NCBI GenBank assembly: GCA_002788515.1
Contig: PFRJ01000125.1
Span: forward strand, 1-19,594
DNA from: Nitrosopumilales archaeon CG_4_9_14_0_2_um_filter_34_16
GTDB taxonomy: Archaea; Thermoproteota; Nitrososphaeria; Nitrososphaerales; Nitrosopumilaceae
Length of the DNA: 19,594 nt
Reading direction: 5' to 3'
The notes beneath the pieces were generated by a model that did not search any database, was not told where the DNA came from, and was given only the letters and a program-made list of their open reading frames with translations. A program made the translations under genes and the position numbers. This document shows positions 6,814 through 14,066 of this stretch, in pieces; within the stretch, counting starts at the first letter, position 1, and each line of letters starts with the position of its first letter.

Positions 6814-7283
6814 GATGTTATTTCCTCATTACGACTTTTTAAACTATCTCTGACCTTCACTGCGACGCCTCTATTGAAATCAGAGATCATATCAGAAGAC
6901 AAGATCGCCTTTCCAACAGCAATTACTCGATTTTCAAATAAAATTGGAGTATCTGCTGAAATACGTACTTCTTTACCACACCATGTAACATGTTTACAAA
7001 ATACAGATTTACCATCCTGCACAAACGGGGCGGCATCTTTACTAATTTCTACACAATTTTCTTTAAATTTTTTATTTTTTAATAGAATTTGGGCAAAGTG
7101 TGTACTAATGGCCAAACCCCCATCAATTCTCAAAGTACATAGTAATTTTCCTTCATGAGAGACTGTTCTTATTCTACCTGTCTTTCTAGAAAAAGTCATT
7201 TCAAGATCTTTTGGTAGTTGTTTAGATACACCACTGCCAAATAATGCATCAATAGTATACTGAAGTTTCAGAACATGATCCAT
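6810..7283 (-). CDS. PUA-domain RNA-binding protein
   Basis: 157 residues. The N-terminal half (about 1-75) resembles the small domain that precedes PUA in archaeal proteins related to archaeosine tRNA-guanine transglycosylase; the C-terminal half (about 76-150) is a PUA domain: CVEISKDAAPFVQDGKSVF, then ADTPILFENRVIAVGKAIL, with the usual Gly and hydrophobic pattern. No catalytic domain is present, so it probably binds structured RNA such as tRNA or rRNA. It is the first gene of the PUA-NAC pair, with a TATA-like CTAATATTTAG 25 nt upstream of the ATG. The precise RNA target is unknown. Confidence 0.82.
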   Translation of the reverse strand: MDHVLKLQYTIDALFGSGVSKQLPKDLEMTFSRKTGRIRTVSHEGKLLCTLRIDGGLAISTHFAQILLKNKKFKENCVEISKDAAPFVQDGKSVFCKHVTWCGKEVRISADTPILFENRVIAVGKAILSSDMISDFNRGVAVKVRDSLKSRNEEITS

Positions 7284-7326
7284 ACATACGGTACAATTTT
7301 TTCTAAATATTAGTTCAATGTTAAAC

Positions 7327-7352
7327 CATACTACAAGTATGAAACTATATAG
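7327..7352 (+). promoter_or_regulatory. Promoter and upstream dyad of the PhoU-family gene
   Basis: ACTATATAG (7344-7352) is centred 27 nt before the ATG at 7375, so the transcript is probably leaderless. Two bases upstream lies the perfect dyad CATACT-ACA-AGTATG (7327-7341). It shares TAAACCATACTA with the dyad before the RNase H-like gene near 5985, on the opposite strand. Confidence 0.5.
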
Positions 7353-7374
7353 AATGGATTTTTCTCTTTAGATC

Positions 7375-8415
7375 ATGGAAAATGGAGAAGAAACAAGGAA
7401 AATTCAATTTACAGGAAAATCATCATACATAGTTTCACTGCCAAAACAATGGATAATGGAATTAGGTCTAAAACAAGGAGATCAGATTAGAATGGTTAGA
7501 AAAGGTTCATCAACATTAGAACTTTATCCACCAAAATTTGAATCACGAACTCAGAAAATAGAAGATGCGGTGATAGAGATCAATGAAGAAGAAGAAGCAT
7601 CTTCAATTGTTAGAAAATTAATATCATTGTATTTTTTGGGGTACAAAACAATCAATGTTAAACCAAAAAATGGCAGACTTAGTGGACATCAAAGAAACGC
7701 TGTAAAAGAAGCTGTTAAGCGAATGCTAATGGGTTCTGAGATAATTGCAGATTCAAGTGTAGGAATTACAGTTCAAGTTCTTGTCAATTTATTAGAATTA
7801 ACAGTAGATGGGGCATTCAAACGAATGATTCACTTAGCAAAATCAATGTCAAATGATGCACTTTTAGCAGTAAAAGAGAATAATTTGGAATTAGCACAAG
7901 AAGTAATCAATACAGATGATGAAGTAGATAGATTTGGATTTTATATTATTCGTCAATTAAAGATTGCAATACAAAATGAACATATGTTAAAAGAGATGGG
8001 ATTTAGAAACGCAAGAAATTGTTTGGGATATAGATTGGTTGTAAAAAATATAGAAAGAACAGGAGATCATGCTGCATTTATTGCAAAAGATCTTTTAGAA
8101 TTTAAAAAACCAGTTAAAAAAGAAATTTTACAAAAGTTACAAGATATGAATGAATTTTGTCTATCTGTCTTGGATGATGCATGTTTAGCATTATTCAAAG
8201 AGGATTATAATCAAGCAGAAAGAACCATCACAAAAACAGATGAAGTAGTAAAATTTGAAAAAAAAGTTAGAGATGCTTCAAAATTATTAAAAGATGATGA
8301 GGAAATATACAGAGTCAGAAGAATGACTGAAAATATCAGAAGGATTGCAGAATATGCTAGCGATATAGCAGAGATAGTTTTGAATATGAACGTAGAAAAA
8401 GCACTAAAAAAATGA
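7375..8415 (+). CDS. AbrB-PhoU fusion, phosphate-uptake-type regulator
   Basis: 346 residues. Residues about 8-53 are an AbrB/SpoVT swapped-hairpin DNA-binding domain (SSYIVSLPKQWIMELGLKQGD, split by the SLPK-W motif). Two PhoU three-helix repeats follow (about 115-215 and 225-340), with acidic patches such as NTDDEVDRFGF and KTDEVVKFEKKVRDAS that bind metal clusters in PhoU proteins. Archaeal proteins of this layout are taken to regulate phosphate uptake, but no Pst transporter is nearby and the target is not shown. It starts at ATG 7375, divergent from the PUA gene, and is followed after 28 nt by hflX. Confidence 0.9.
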   Translation: MENGEETRKIQFTGKSSYIVSLPKQWIMELGLKQGDQIRMVRKGSSTLELYPPKFESRTQKIEDAVIEINEEEEASSIVRKLISLYFLGYKTINVKPKNGRLSGHQRNAVKEAVKRMLMGSEIIADSSVGITVQVLVNLLELTVDGAFKRMIHLAKSMSNDALLAVKENNLELAQEVINTDDEVDRFGFYIIRQLKIAIQNEHMLKEMGFRNARNCLGYRLVVKNIERTGDHAAFIAKDLLEFKKPVKKEILQKLQDMNEFCLSVLDDACLALFKEDYNQAERTITKTDEVVKFEKKVRDASKLLKDDEEIYRVRRMTENIRRIAEYASDIAEIVLNMNVEKALKK

Positions 8416-8443
8416 AACAATACAATAAAAATAACGATTTAAG

Positions 8444-9553
8444 ATGAATTCAGCGATTTTAATTACATATGATCAAGAAGACTCGATAAATGAGGCCAAA
8501 GGGTTATGCAGTACTGCAGGGTACGAAGTAGTCCATGTTATCACTCAAAACTACCTTCAAAAGGCAAAATATGGAATTAGTGGTGGCGTATTAGAAAGAC
8601 TAGAAGAGATATCTGAAAGATTAAGACCAGATGTAATCATATTTGATGAGATTTTAAAACCAAGTCAAAACTATAATCTTGCAACCGCATTACACAGAGA
8701 AGTTTTAGATAGAGAAGCACTAATTCTAGAAATTTTTGAAAAGGGAGCATCAAGTGCAGAATCAAAACTACAAGTAAAATTAGCTCAATTAAGATACGAG
8801 ATGGTTAGAGCAAAAGAAAAAGTTCGCCTTGCAAACATGGGTGAACAACCGGGATTCATGGGTATAGGAAAATTTGAGGTTGATGTCTATTATAACGACA
8901 TCAAACACAGAATGCAAACTATCAAATCTAAACTAGAAAAATCTGGAAAACAAAGAGATCTTCACAGACAAGGAAGAAAAAGATTAGGATTCAAAACAAT
9001 ATCATTAGCAGGATACACTTCATCTGGAAAAACAACATTGTTTAATAAAACAACAGGAGAAACCAAAACTCAGAGTGATAATCTCTTTACAACTTTAACC
9101 ACTACAACAAGAAGATTAACAATTAATCAAGAACCATTTTTAATTGCAGACACAGTAGGTTTTATCAGCAAATTACCTGCATACATGATTGATGCATTCA
9201 AATCAACATTAGAAGAACTAAAACACACAGACATTATCATTTTAGTTATCGATATCAATGATTCAGTATCAGAATTAAAAAAGAAATTCTCAAGTTGTAT
9301 GAGAACATTGAGCGAATTGGGAGTTGAACAAGACAAGATTGTATACACATTAAATAAATCAGATTTGTTATCAAAAGAAGAGATCAAACGAAAGGTTGAT
9401 TTTTTAAATTTAACCGAAAATAAAAAAATAATTTCAGTATCTGCAAAAACAGGAGAAAACATTACAGAATTAAAAGAATTGATCAAAGAAATTATTGAAA
9501 GTCAGAATTATAGTAAACCAAAAAAAACACAGGAAGCAGAAGTTGGTAATTGA
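8444..9553 (+). CDS. hflX: HflX-type GTPase
   Basis: A ribosome-associated GTPase that in bacteria splits stalled 70S ribosomes; the archaeal role is assumed similar. The 369-residue protein has the HflX N-terminal domain (about 1-110; ending with the RPDVIIFDE segment), a coiled-coil linker (about 105-175, GFMGIGKFEVDVYYNDI and an Arg-rich stretch), then the G domain: P-loop GYTSSGKTT (190-198), the Thr-rich switch I (TTLTTTTR), DTVGF (236-240), NKSD and SAKTG. All GTPase motifs are intact. The last 11 nt overlap trm56, implying coupled translation. Confidence 0.95.
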   Translation: MNSAILITYDQEDSINEAKGLCSTAGYEVVHVITQNYLQKAKYGISGGVLERLEEISERLRPDVIIFDEILKPSQNYNLATALHREVLDREALILEIFEKGASSAESKLQVKLAQLRYEMVRAKEKVRLANMGEQPGFMGIGKFEVDVYYNDIKHRMQTIKSKLEKSGKQRDLHRQGRKRLGFKTISLAGYTSSGKTTLFNKTTGETKTQSDNLFTTLTTTTRRLTINQEPFLIADTVGFISKLPAYMIDAFKSTLEELKHTDIIILVIDINDSVSELKKKFSSCMRTLSELGVEQDKIVYTLNKSDLLSKEEIKRKVDFLNLTENKKIISVSAKTGENITELKELIKEIIESQNYSKPKKTQEAEVGN

Positions 9554-10076
9554 AGTAGTCAGAATAGGACAGCGACTAGTAAGAGATGACAGAGTTACAA
9601 CACATGTTGCTCTAGTTTCACGGGCTTTCGGGGCAAAGAGAATCTACATGACTGAAGTTAATCCTGAAATCAAAGACACGGTAGAAAAAATCAATAAAAC
9701 TTGGGGTAGTAATTTTGAGATTGTATTTATTGATAAATGGAAACCAATTTTAAAAAAGAAAAAAGATGAGAAATTCAAAATTATACATCTTTCAATGTAT
9801 GGTGAAAATATCAACAGTGTGGAAGAGGATCTTAGAAAGGAAGAAGATCTTGTGATTGTGGTGGGAGCTGAAAAAGTTCCAAGAGAAATTTATGAATTAG
9901 CAGACTATAATGTAGGAGTTGGAAGTCAACCTCATTCAGAAATCAGTGCATTAGCAATTCTTTTAGATCGTATACAAAAAGGTAAACAGTTTGAGATGGA
10001 ATTTCCAGGTGCGAAAAGAAAGATCATACCCACCAAGAATGGTAAAAATGTGCAGGTAAAAGAAACAAGGGATTAA
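9543..10076 (+). CDS. trm56: tRNA (cytidine-56) 2'-O-methyltransferase Trm56
   Basis: SPOUT methyltransferase that methylates C56 in the T-loop of archaeal tRNAs using S-adenosylmethionine. The family begins with a strand such as VIEVVRIGQR followed by RDDRVTTHVALVSRAFGA; both are seen here at the very start, so I use TTG 9543, preceded by AGGAAG (9532-9537) at 5 nt. An upstream ATG at 9495 would add 16 basic residues inside hflX and is unlikely. The SAM-binding knot is in DLVIVVGAEKVP and YNVGVGSQPHSEISALAILLD. Length of 177 residues is normal. It overlaps hflX by 11 nt and is followed by TFE alpha. Confidence 0.93.
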   Translation: MVIEVVRIGQRLVRDDRVTTHVALVSRAFGAKRIYMTEVNPEIKDTVEKINKTWGSNFEIVFIDKWKPILKKKKDEKFKIIHLSMYGENINSVEEDLRKEEDLVIVVGAEKVPREIYELADYNVGVGSQPHSEISALAILLDRIQKGKQFEMEFPGAKRKIIPTKNGKNVQVKETRD

Positions 10077-10102
10077 TAGTAGAAAATCAGGAGTGTTTAG
10101 AG

Positions 10103-10618
10103 TTGGTAGACAAATACGAAGATCCTTTTGTGAGAATAGCCTCAATGATTGGAGGAGATGAATACCTCAAAGTAGCAAGATCTCTTTTAAAAGCGGAAGA
10201 TGCTACAGATGAAGAAATTGCAAGTTCTACAGGATTAAGAATCAACATGGTAAGAAGAGTGTTGTATGATCTATTTGGAAAATCTCTCATTACAGGAATT
10301 AGAGTTAAAGATGAAAGAAAAGGCTGGTTTGTTTACAGATGGAGAACAAGAAGGGAAGAAGTAGAACATTTTATTGAAAATCAAAAGAAGAAAATTGAAG
10401 AAAGATTACAGCAAAGATTAGATTATGAAAATGCTTCAGACTTTTATCATTGTGGAAATGAAGATTGTCCAAGAGTAACGTTTGAAAGTGCATTAGATGG
10501 AATGTTCAAATGCCCCTCATGTCAAAACGTATTGAATTTAAGAAAGAATGACAAATCTAAAAAAGCATATTCAAAGAAAATTGATGAAATAAAGAAAGAT
10601 ATGCAGCAAACATTCTGA
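10103..10618 (+). CDS. tfe: Transcription initiation factor TFE alpha
   Basis: Archaeal homologue of TFIIE alpha, which helps RNA polymerase open the promoter. The 171-residue protein has an N-terminal winged helix (about 5-85; DEEIASSTGLRINMVRRVLY with the recognition helix), a helical linker with many Lys and Glu (about 88-112), then a zinc ribbon with C-x4-C (CGNEDC) and CPSC, and a Lys-rich tail. The start is TTG 10103, preceded by AGGAG (10089-10093) at 9 nt; no ATG or GTG fits the family start. It follows trm56 by 26 nt. Confidence 0.95.
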   Translation: MVDKYEDPFVRIASMIGGDEYLKVARSLLKAEDATDEEIASSTGLRINMVRRVLYDLFGKSLITGIRVKDERKGWFVYRWRTRREEVEHFIENQKKKIEERLQQRLDYENASDFYHCGNEDCPRVTFESALDGMFKCPSCQNVLNLRKNDKSKKAYSKKIDEIKKDMQQTF

Positions 10619-10746
10619 TTAAATTTAGAATAAAGTTAAGTAAAAAAAGCAATTTGTATGTATTTTGAATTAATCACTTGGTACTTTCATGAAAAAATCG
10701 AAAAATAAGTTACTAGATTAAATAGTAGAATTGAGTGGAGAGATCC

Positions 10747-12138
10747 TTGAGTCATATCACCACAACAAATCCATCTACGGGTGAAGAAATTGCAAAATAT
10801 TTACCAATGGATAAAGAACAAGTATTTGGATTAGTCAAAAAGGCGAAAAGAGCATATCCAGAATGGAAAAAAGATTATGAAAAACGTAGAAGTTACATTT
10901 ACAATTTAGTAGAATATTTGAAGAAGCATAAAACAGAACTTGCAAAGATAGCAACAGCTGAAATGGGTAAGCCACTCAAAGAGTCTATTGGTGAAGTGGA
11001 AAAATGTGCATGGGCCCTAGAATTTTATGCAGATCATGGAGATAGTTTTCTTTCCGATGAAGTGTTAAATACAGATGCCAGAAAAAGTTTTCTGACTTTT
11101 GAACCACTTGGGGTAATTGGATCCATTATGCCTTGGAATTTTCCTTATTGGCAGGCATTAAGATTTGCAGCTCCTTGTTTAATGGCAGGAAATGTAATTG
11201 TGATGAAACCTTCTAGAATAACGCTACAATCAGGAATTGAGATAGAAAAAGCATTTACTGAATCAGGAATGCCAGATGGAATTTTTCAGACAGCTGTAGG
11301 AAGCGTAGAATCTGCAAATTATCTAATTGATTCAGATGTCAACGCTGTAACTTTTACTGGAAGTACAAATGCAGGAGCGAAAGTAGGTGAGAGAGCTGCA
11401 AGAAATTTAAAAAAATGTGTATTAGAATTAGGCGGTAGTGATCCTTTCATAGTATTAGATGATGCAATTCTTGAAAAAGCTGCAGAAGGTGCAGTTAAAG
11501 GCAGATTCATTAATTGCGGTCAAAGTTGTGTGGCATCAAAAAGATTTTTTGTTGGCAAGAACATAGCAAAAGATTTCACTGAATTATTTATTAAAAAAGC
11601 ATCACAACTAAAGGTAGGAGATCCAATGTCAATTGAAACAGATATTGGACCATTATCAAGTAAAGATGGATTAGATACTATATCTGGAATTGTTGAAGAT
11701 GCAAAACAAAAAGGTGCAGAGATTCTTTTGGGTGGCTCTGAAATAGATGGAGACGGATACTTTTACAAACCAACAATTCTCACAAATGTAAAACCAGATA
11801 TGAGAATTGCAAATGAAGAGACATTTGGACCAGTAGCCCCAATCACAATAGTTGAAAATGAAAGTGAGGCAGTAAAATTAGCTAATGAGAGTGAATTTGG
11901 TTTGGGTGCAAGTATTTGGACACAAGATCTAGCAAAAGCAGATAAAATGTCTAGACGTATTGAGTCAGGGATTGTTAGCGTCAACAACGTAGTAATTTCA
12001 GATCCTAGAATTCCATTTGGAGGAATAAAACACAGTGGGTTTGGGAGAGAATTATCAAGATATGGAATGTTAGAATTTGTAAATTTAAAATCAGTTAGAT
12101 TTTATGACAATTTAACACATCATCACTACGTAGAATAA
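10747..12138 (+). CDS. NAD(P)-dependent aldehyde dehydrogenase, succinate-semialdehyde type
   Basis: This oxidises an aldehyde to the acid with NAD(P)+. All catalytic features of the ALDH superfamily are present: Asn131 in PWNFPYW, Glu227 in LELGGSDP, the nucleophile Cys261 in NCGQSCVASKRF, and the GSTNAG cofactor turn. The shape and the short N-terminus resemble succinate-semialdehyde dehydrogenases. Ammonia-oxidising archaea handle succinate semialdehyde in the 3-hydroxypropionate/4-hydroxybutyrate cycle, so that substrate is plausible but unproven. I prefer TTG 10747 because GGAG lies 6 nt upstream (10737-10740) and inside a longer GTG-started frame (10735). About 463 residues. It converges on the acidic-protein gene. 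Confidence 0.88.
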   Translation: MSHITTTNPSTGEEIAKYLPMDKEQVFGLVKKAKRAYPEWKKDYEKRRSYIYNLVEYLKKHKTELAKIATAEMGKPLKESIGEVEKCAWALEFYADHGDSFLSDEVLNTDARKSFLTFEPLGVIGSIMPWNFPYWQALRFAAPCLMAGNVIVMKPSRITLQSGIEIEKAFTESGMPDGIFQTAVGSVESANYLIDSDVNAVTFTGSTNAGAKVGERAARNLKKCVLELGGSDPFIVLDDAILEKAAEGAVKGRFINCGQSCVASKRFFVGKNIAKDFTELFIKKASQLKVGDPMSIETDIGPLSSKDGLDTISGIVEDAKQKGAEILLGGSEIDGDGYFYKPTILTNVKPDMRIANEETFGPVAPITIVENESEAVKLANESEFGLGASIWTQDLAKADKMSRRIESGIVSVNNVVISDPRIPFGGIKHSGFGRELSRYGMLEFVNLKSVRFYDNLTHHHYVE

Positions 12139-12160
12139 TCATAAAATCTATGAAAGAAGA

Positions 12161-12475
12161 TCAATCATCTTTGATATAGTCTTCGTCATCTTCTGAATCT
12201 TCGTCATCTTCAAAATCATCATCCTCATCATCACATTCTTCCAGCTCTATGTGGGTAGGATTTCCATCATTGTCAAAGAAAATCTCAACACAGATATCTT
12301 TAGCTAGAGTAGATGCCATGGTTTCAATCAGATCTTTAGGAAAATTGCTTAATCTGCTTGAATCTGATGAATAACGATATGTGGTGGTGGTATCTTCATG
12401 ATAAAAATCAACTTCGATATCCTGATTGACAAATTTACGAACCCCCAATATTTGACCAAATAAACTATGAGACAA
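12161..12475 (-). CDS. Small protein with Asp/Glu-rich tail
   Basis: 104 residues, TTG start at 12475, only 2 nt after the hemerythrin stop, so the two are certainly one transcript. No recognised domain. Residues 1-75 appear folded, with a strand pattern around IEVDFYHEDTTTTYRYSS and a Thr/Ser-rich part; the last 28 residues are almost all Asp and Glu (ECDDEDDDFEDDEDSED). Such tails bind metals, basic proteins or simply raise solubility. A link to the iron-binding hemerythrin is suggested only by the coupling. The existence of the gene is well supported; its function is unknown. Confidence 0.65.
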   Translation of the reverse strand: MSHSLFGQILGVRKFVNQDIEVDFYHEDTTTTYRYSSDSSRLSNFPKDLIETMASTLAKDICVEIFFDNDGNPTHIELEECDDEDDDFEDDEDSEDDEDYIKDD

Positions 12476-12477
12476 AT

Positions 12478-13035
12478 CTAGATACCCTGTTGAGAAACAT
12501 CTTTTGTGAGATTTTCAGCTAATTGTTCATAATGTTCTCTAGTTTTTCCAAGTTTAGTAAGTTTAGATTTTTCAATTTCATTGAGTTCTTTGTCTACCTT
12601 TTCTGAAACATATTGTAATCGTGCTTCTGCCATCATGAACAATTTGTTATTCTCTTTCCAAAGATGTTCAGTAATATGTTCAACATATTGTTGCATATCA
12701 TTAACTAATTTCTCAGAATTTCCAGATGAAAGATATTCTTGTGCAGATTCCTCCATATGAGTTCCAATTTCTCGTGAACGCTGATGATCAATTAACATCA
12801 TGGCAATTGGTCCCATATTACTAGGTAAACCAGCTTGTTCTAGTGCAGGGAACAATGATTGTTCTTCTTTACTATGATGACACACATCTGTAAAGTTTTT
12901 TGAAAAATCAATTACAGGTAATAAAATAGATTCAGGGATTTTTTTACCATCATTTAGTAATTGAATTGTAGATTCCATTGCTTTGATAACTTTCTCTATT
13001 AATTCATGATCTCGTCTTAATGATACAGTTGACAT
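12478..13035 (-). CDS. Hemerythrin/HHE-domain protein
   Basis: 185 residues with an HHE four-helix bundle holding a di-iron-type site: His10 (RRDHELI), His53/His54 and Glu58 (DVCHHSKEEQSLFP), His84 (MLIDHQRSREI), His120, His124 and Glu128 (YVEHITEHLWKENNKLF). Such domains bind O2 or NO, or sense or store iron. The C-terminal 45 residues are a charged helical extension. An ATG starts at 13035 with GATATAGATA about 27 nt upstream, fitting a leaderless promoter. It is coupled to the acidic-tail gene. Confidence 0.9.
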   Translation of the reverse strand: MSTVSLRRDHELIEKVIKAMESTIQLLNDGKKIPESILLPVIDFSKNFTDVCHHSKEEQSLFPALEQAGLPSNMGPIAMMLIDHQRSREIGTHMEESAQEYLSSGNSEKLVNDMQQYVEHITEHLWKENNKLFMMAEARLQYVSEKVDKELNEIEKSKLTKLGKTREHYEQLAENLTKDVSQQGI

Positions 13036-13105
13036 AATTATTTCAAATAAAGTCTGATATCTATATCTTATCCATTTTAAAAAAATAATTAAAAGATAGA
13101 AATTA

Positions 13106-13125
13106 GTTAACGATTATTCGTTAAC
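13106..13125 (-). terminator. Stem-loop with T-rich tail after the basic-protein gene
   Basis: GTTAACGA-TTAT-TCGTTAAC is a perfect 8-bp stem with a 4-nt loop, 8 nt beyond the stop at 13134. On the minus strand it is followed by a T-rich stretch ending in seven Ts. It could also be a regulator site for the hemerythrin promoter downstream. Confidence 0.55.
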
Positions 13126-13133
13126 AAATGATC

Positions 13134-13373
13134 TTAACGATTAGAAAGGCTTTTTGATTTTACAAATGCCCAAATCTTTTTGGTCATTTCACTTGGTGCA
13201 ATTGGTTTATTTCCAAATACTTGTTCTACAGTTTCTTTACGACCTGCAAAACTGATTGCATATCCACCAAATGCTGGTTTTCTAGATTTTGATTTGGTAA
13301 CCTTCTTTTTTGGTGCTGCTTTCTTTTTTGGTGCTGCTTTCTTTTTTGTTATAGTTTTCTTTTTTACTGCCAA
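13134..13373 (-). CDS. Small basic DNA-binding-like protein: H1-type Lys/Ala/Pro tail plus SWIB-half domain
   Basis: 79 residues, start TTG 13373 (leaderless; TATA-like TTATTATAG 28 nt upstream). Residues 1-32 are a Lys/Ala/Pro/Thr tail with the repeat KKKAAP, like histone H1 or bacterial H1-like tails, encoded by an exact 18-bp tandem duplication. The C-terminal 35 residues (VEQVFGNKPIAPSE then MTKKIWAFVKSKSLSNR) resemble the second half of a SWIB domain, with the Trp-Ala-Phe-Val helix. Likely a chromatin protein or a small nucleic-acid binder; the SWIB link is from pattern memory only. Monocistronic, between the riboflavin operon end and a hairpin. Confidence 0.7.
   Translation of the reverse strand: MAVKKKTITKKKAAPKKKAAPKKKVTKSKSRKPAFGGYAISFAGRKETVEQVFGNKPIAPSEMTKKIWAFVKSKSLSNR
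13303..13338 (-). repeat. 18-bp exact tandem duplication coding KKKAAP repeats
   Basis: TTCTTTTTTGGTGCTGCT occurs twice in a row on the plus strand (13303-13320 and 13321-13338) without a mismatch, and a third partial copy starts at 13339. Exact identity including silent positions suggests recent slippage or duplication within the basic tail. Confidence 0.85.
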
Positions 13374-13399
13374 TTTCTTGTAGTTTTATTTCAAGTAAA

Positions 13400-13408
13400 C
13401 TATAATAA
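13400..13408 (-). promoter_or_regulatory. TATA box of the small basic protein gene
   Basis: TTATTATAG-like sequence on the minus strand, centred near 13402, about 28 nt upstream of TTG 13373. It lies inside the gap right after the arfC gene end at 13410 and indicates a separate transcript from the riboflavin operon. Confidence 0.4.
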
Positions 13409-13409
13409 C

Positions 13410-14066
13410 TTACACTTTTACATAATTCAAAACAAGATGGTTTTTGAGCCTCTTGAATGATTTAAGTCTCAGATTAGGTGATTCTGGAATTTTGGAAACC
13501 ACACTACCTTGTACAAACGATACTGCATCATTTCCACCAATAAGATAAGGAGATATTGTTAGAACCAGTTCATCAAAAAGATTTTGTTTTATGAATTCCC
13601 AATTGGTAGAGCCTCCACCTTCTACCAAAATTGTTGTGATTTTTTTCTTTGAAAGTTTTTTTAAAAGTGATTTAATGTTAACAGAATTTTCTCCTGTAAT
13701 GATCACTTCTATAGGGAACTTAGATAATTTTTCAAGGTTAGATTTAGAAATTTGTTTGGAAACTGCTATAACAGTTGGGAATTCATACGAGGTTTGTAAT
13801 ATTTTAGATTTTGATGAAATTTCTCCTTTAGAATCTAAAATAATTCTAATAGGGTTTTTGCCTTTTACATAACGTACAGTTAACAGAGGATCGTCTTTCA
13901 TTACTGTATTTTTTCCAACAAGAATACCATCAACTGTTGAACGTAGTTTATGAAGTCTAATGAAATCTTGATGTGAAGAAAGTTTTGAATCTCCTGTTTT
14001 AGTAGCAATTTTTCCATCGAGAGATATTGCTGCACTTAGAATGATATATGGTTTAGATTTTTCCAT
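13410..14066 (-). CDS. arfC: 2,5-diamino-6-ribosylamino-pyrimidinone 5'-phosphate reductase (ArfC/RIB7)
   Basis: This NADPH-dependent reductase turns the ribosyl side chain into ribityl in archaeal and fungal riboflavin synthesis. The 218-residue length and motifs match the family: AAISLDGKIATKTGDSK (residues about 12-28), LRSTVDGILVGKNTVMKDDP with the DDPLLTVR site, and the nucleotide-binding EGGGSTNW (VEGGG) near residue 155. It lacks the deaminase domain found at the N-terminus of bacterial RibD, so deamination needs another enzyme. It is the last gene of the operon; its ATG overlaps the preceding amidohydrolase by 14 nt. Confidence 0.95.
   Translation of the reverse strand: MEKSKPYIILSAAISLDGKIATKTGDSKLSSHQDFIRLHKLRSTVDGILVGKNTVMKDDPLLTVRYVKGKNPIRIILDSKGEISSKSKILQTSYEFPTVIAVSKQISKSNLEKLSKFPIEVIITGENSVNIKSLLKKLSKKKITTILVEGGGSTNWEFIKQNLFDELVLTISPYLIGGNDAVSFVQGSVVSKIPESPNLRLKSFKRLKNHLVLNYVKV

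Noticed and set aside
9495..9542. ATG-started N-terminal extension of Trm56
   Set aside because: It lies wholly within hflX, is highly basic, and precedes the point where the family normally begins; a well-placed RBS supports TTG 9543.
13303..13338. Direct repeats considered as a CRISPR-like array or microsatellite
   Set aside because: There are no spacers; the units are contiguous, in frame and code for the KKKAAP tail.
13180..13383. Plus-strand ORF with Phe/Ala-rich sequence looking like a membrane protein
   Set aside because: It is the antisense shadow of the Lys/Ala/Pro-rich gene on the minus strand, whose promoter, start and domain pattern are convincing.
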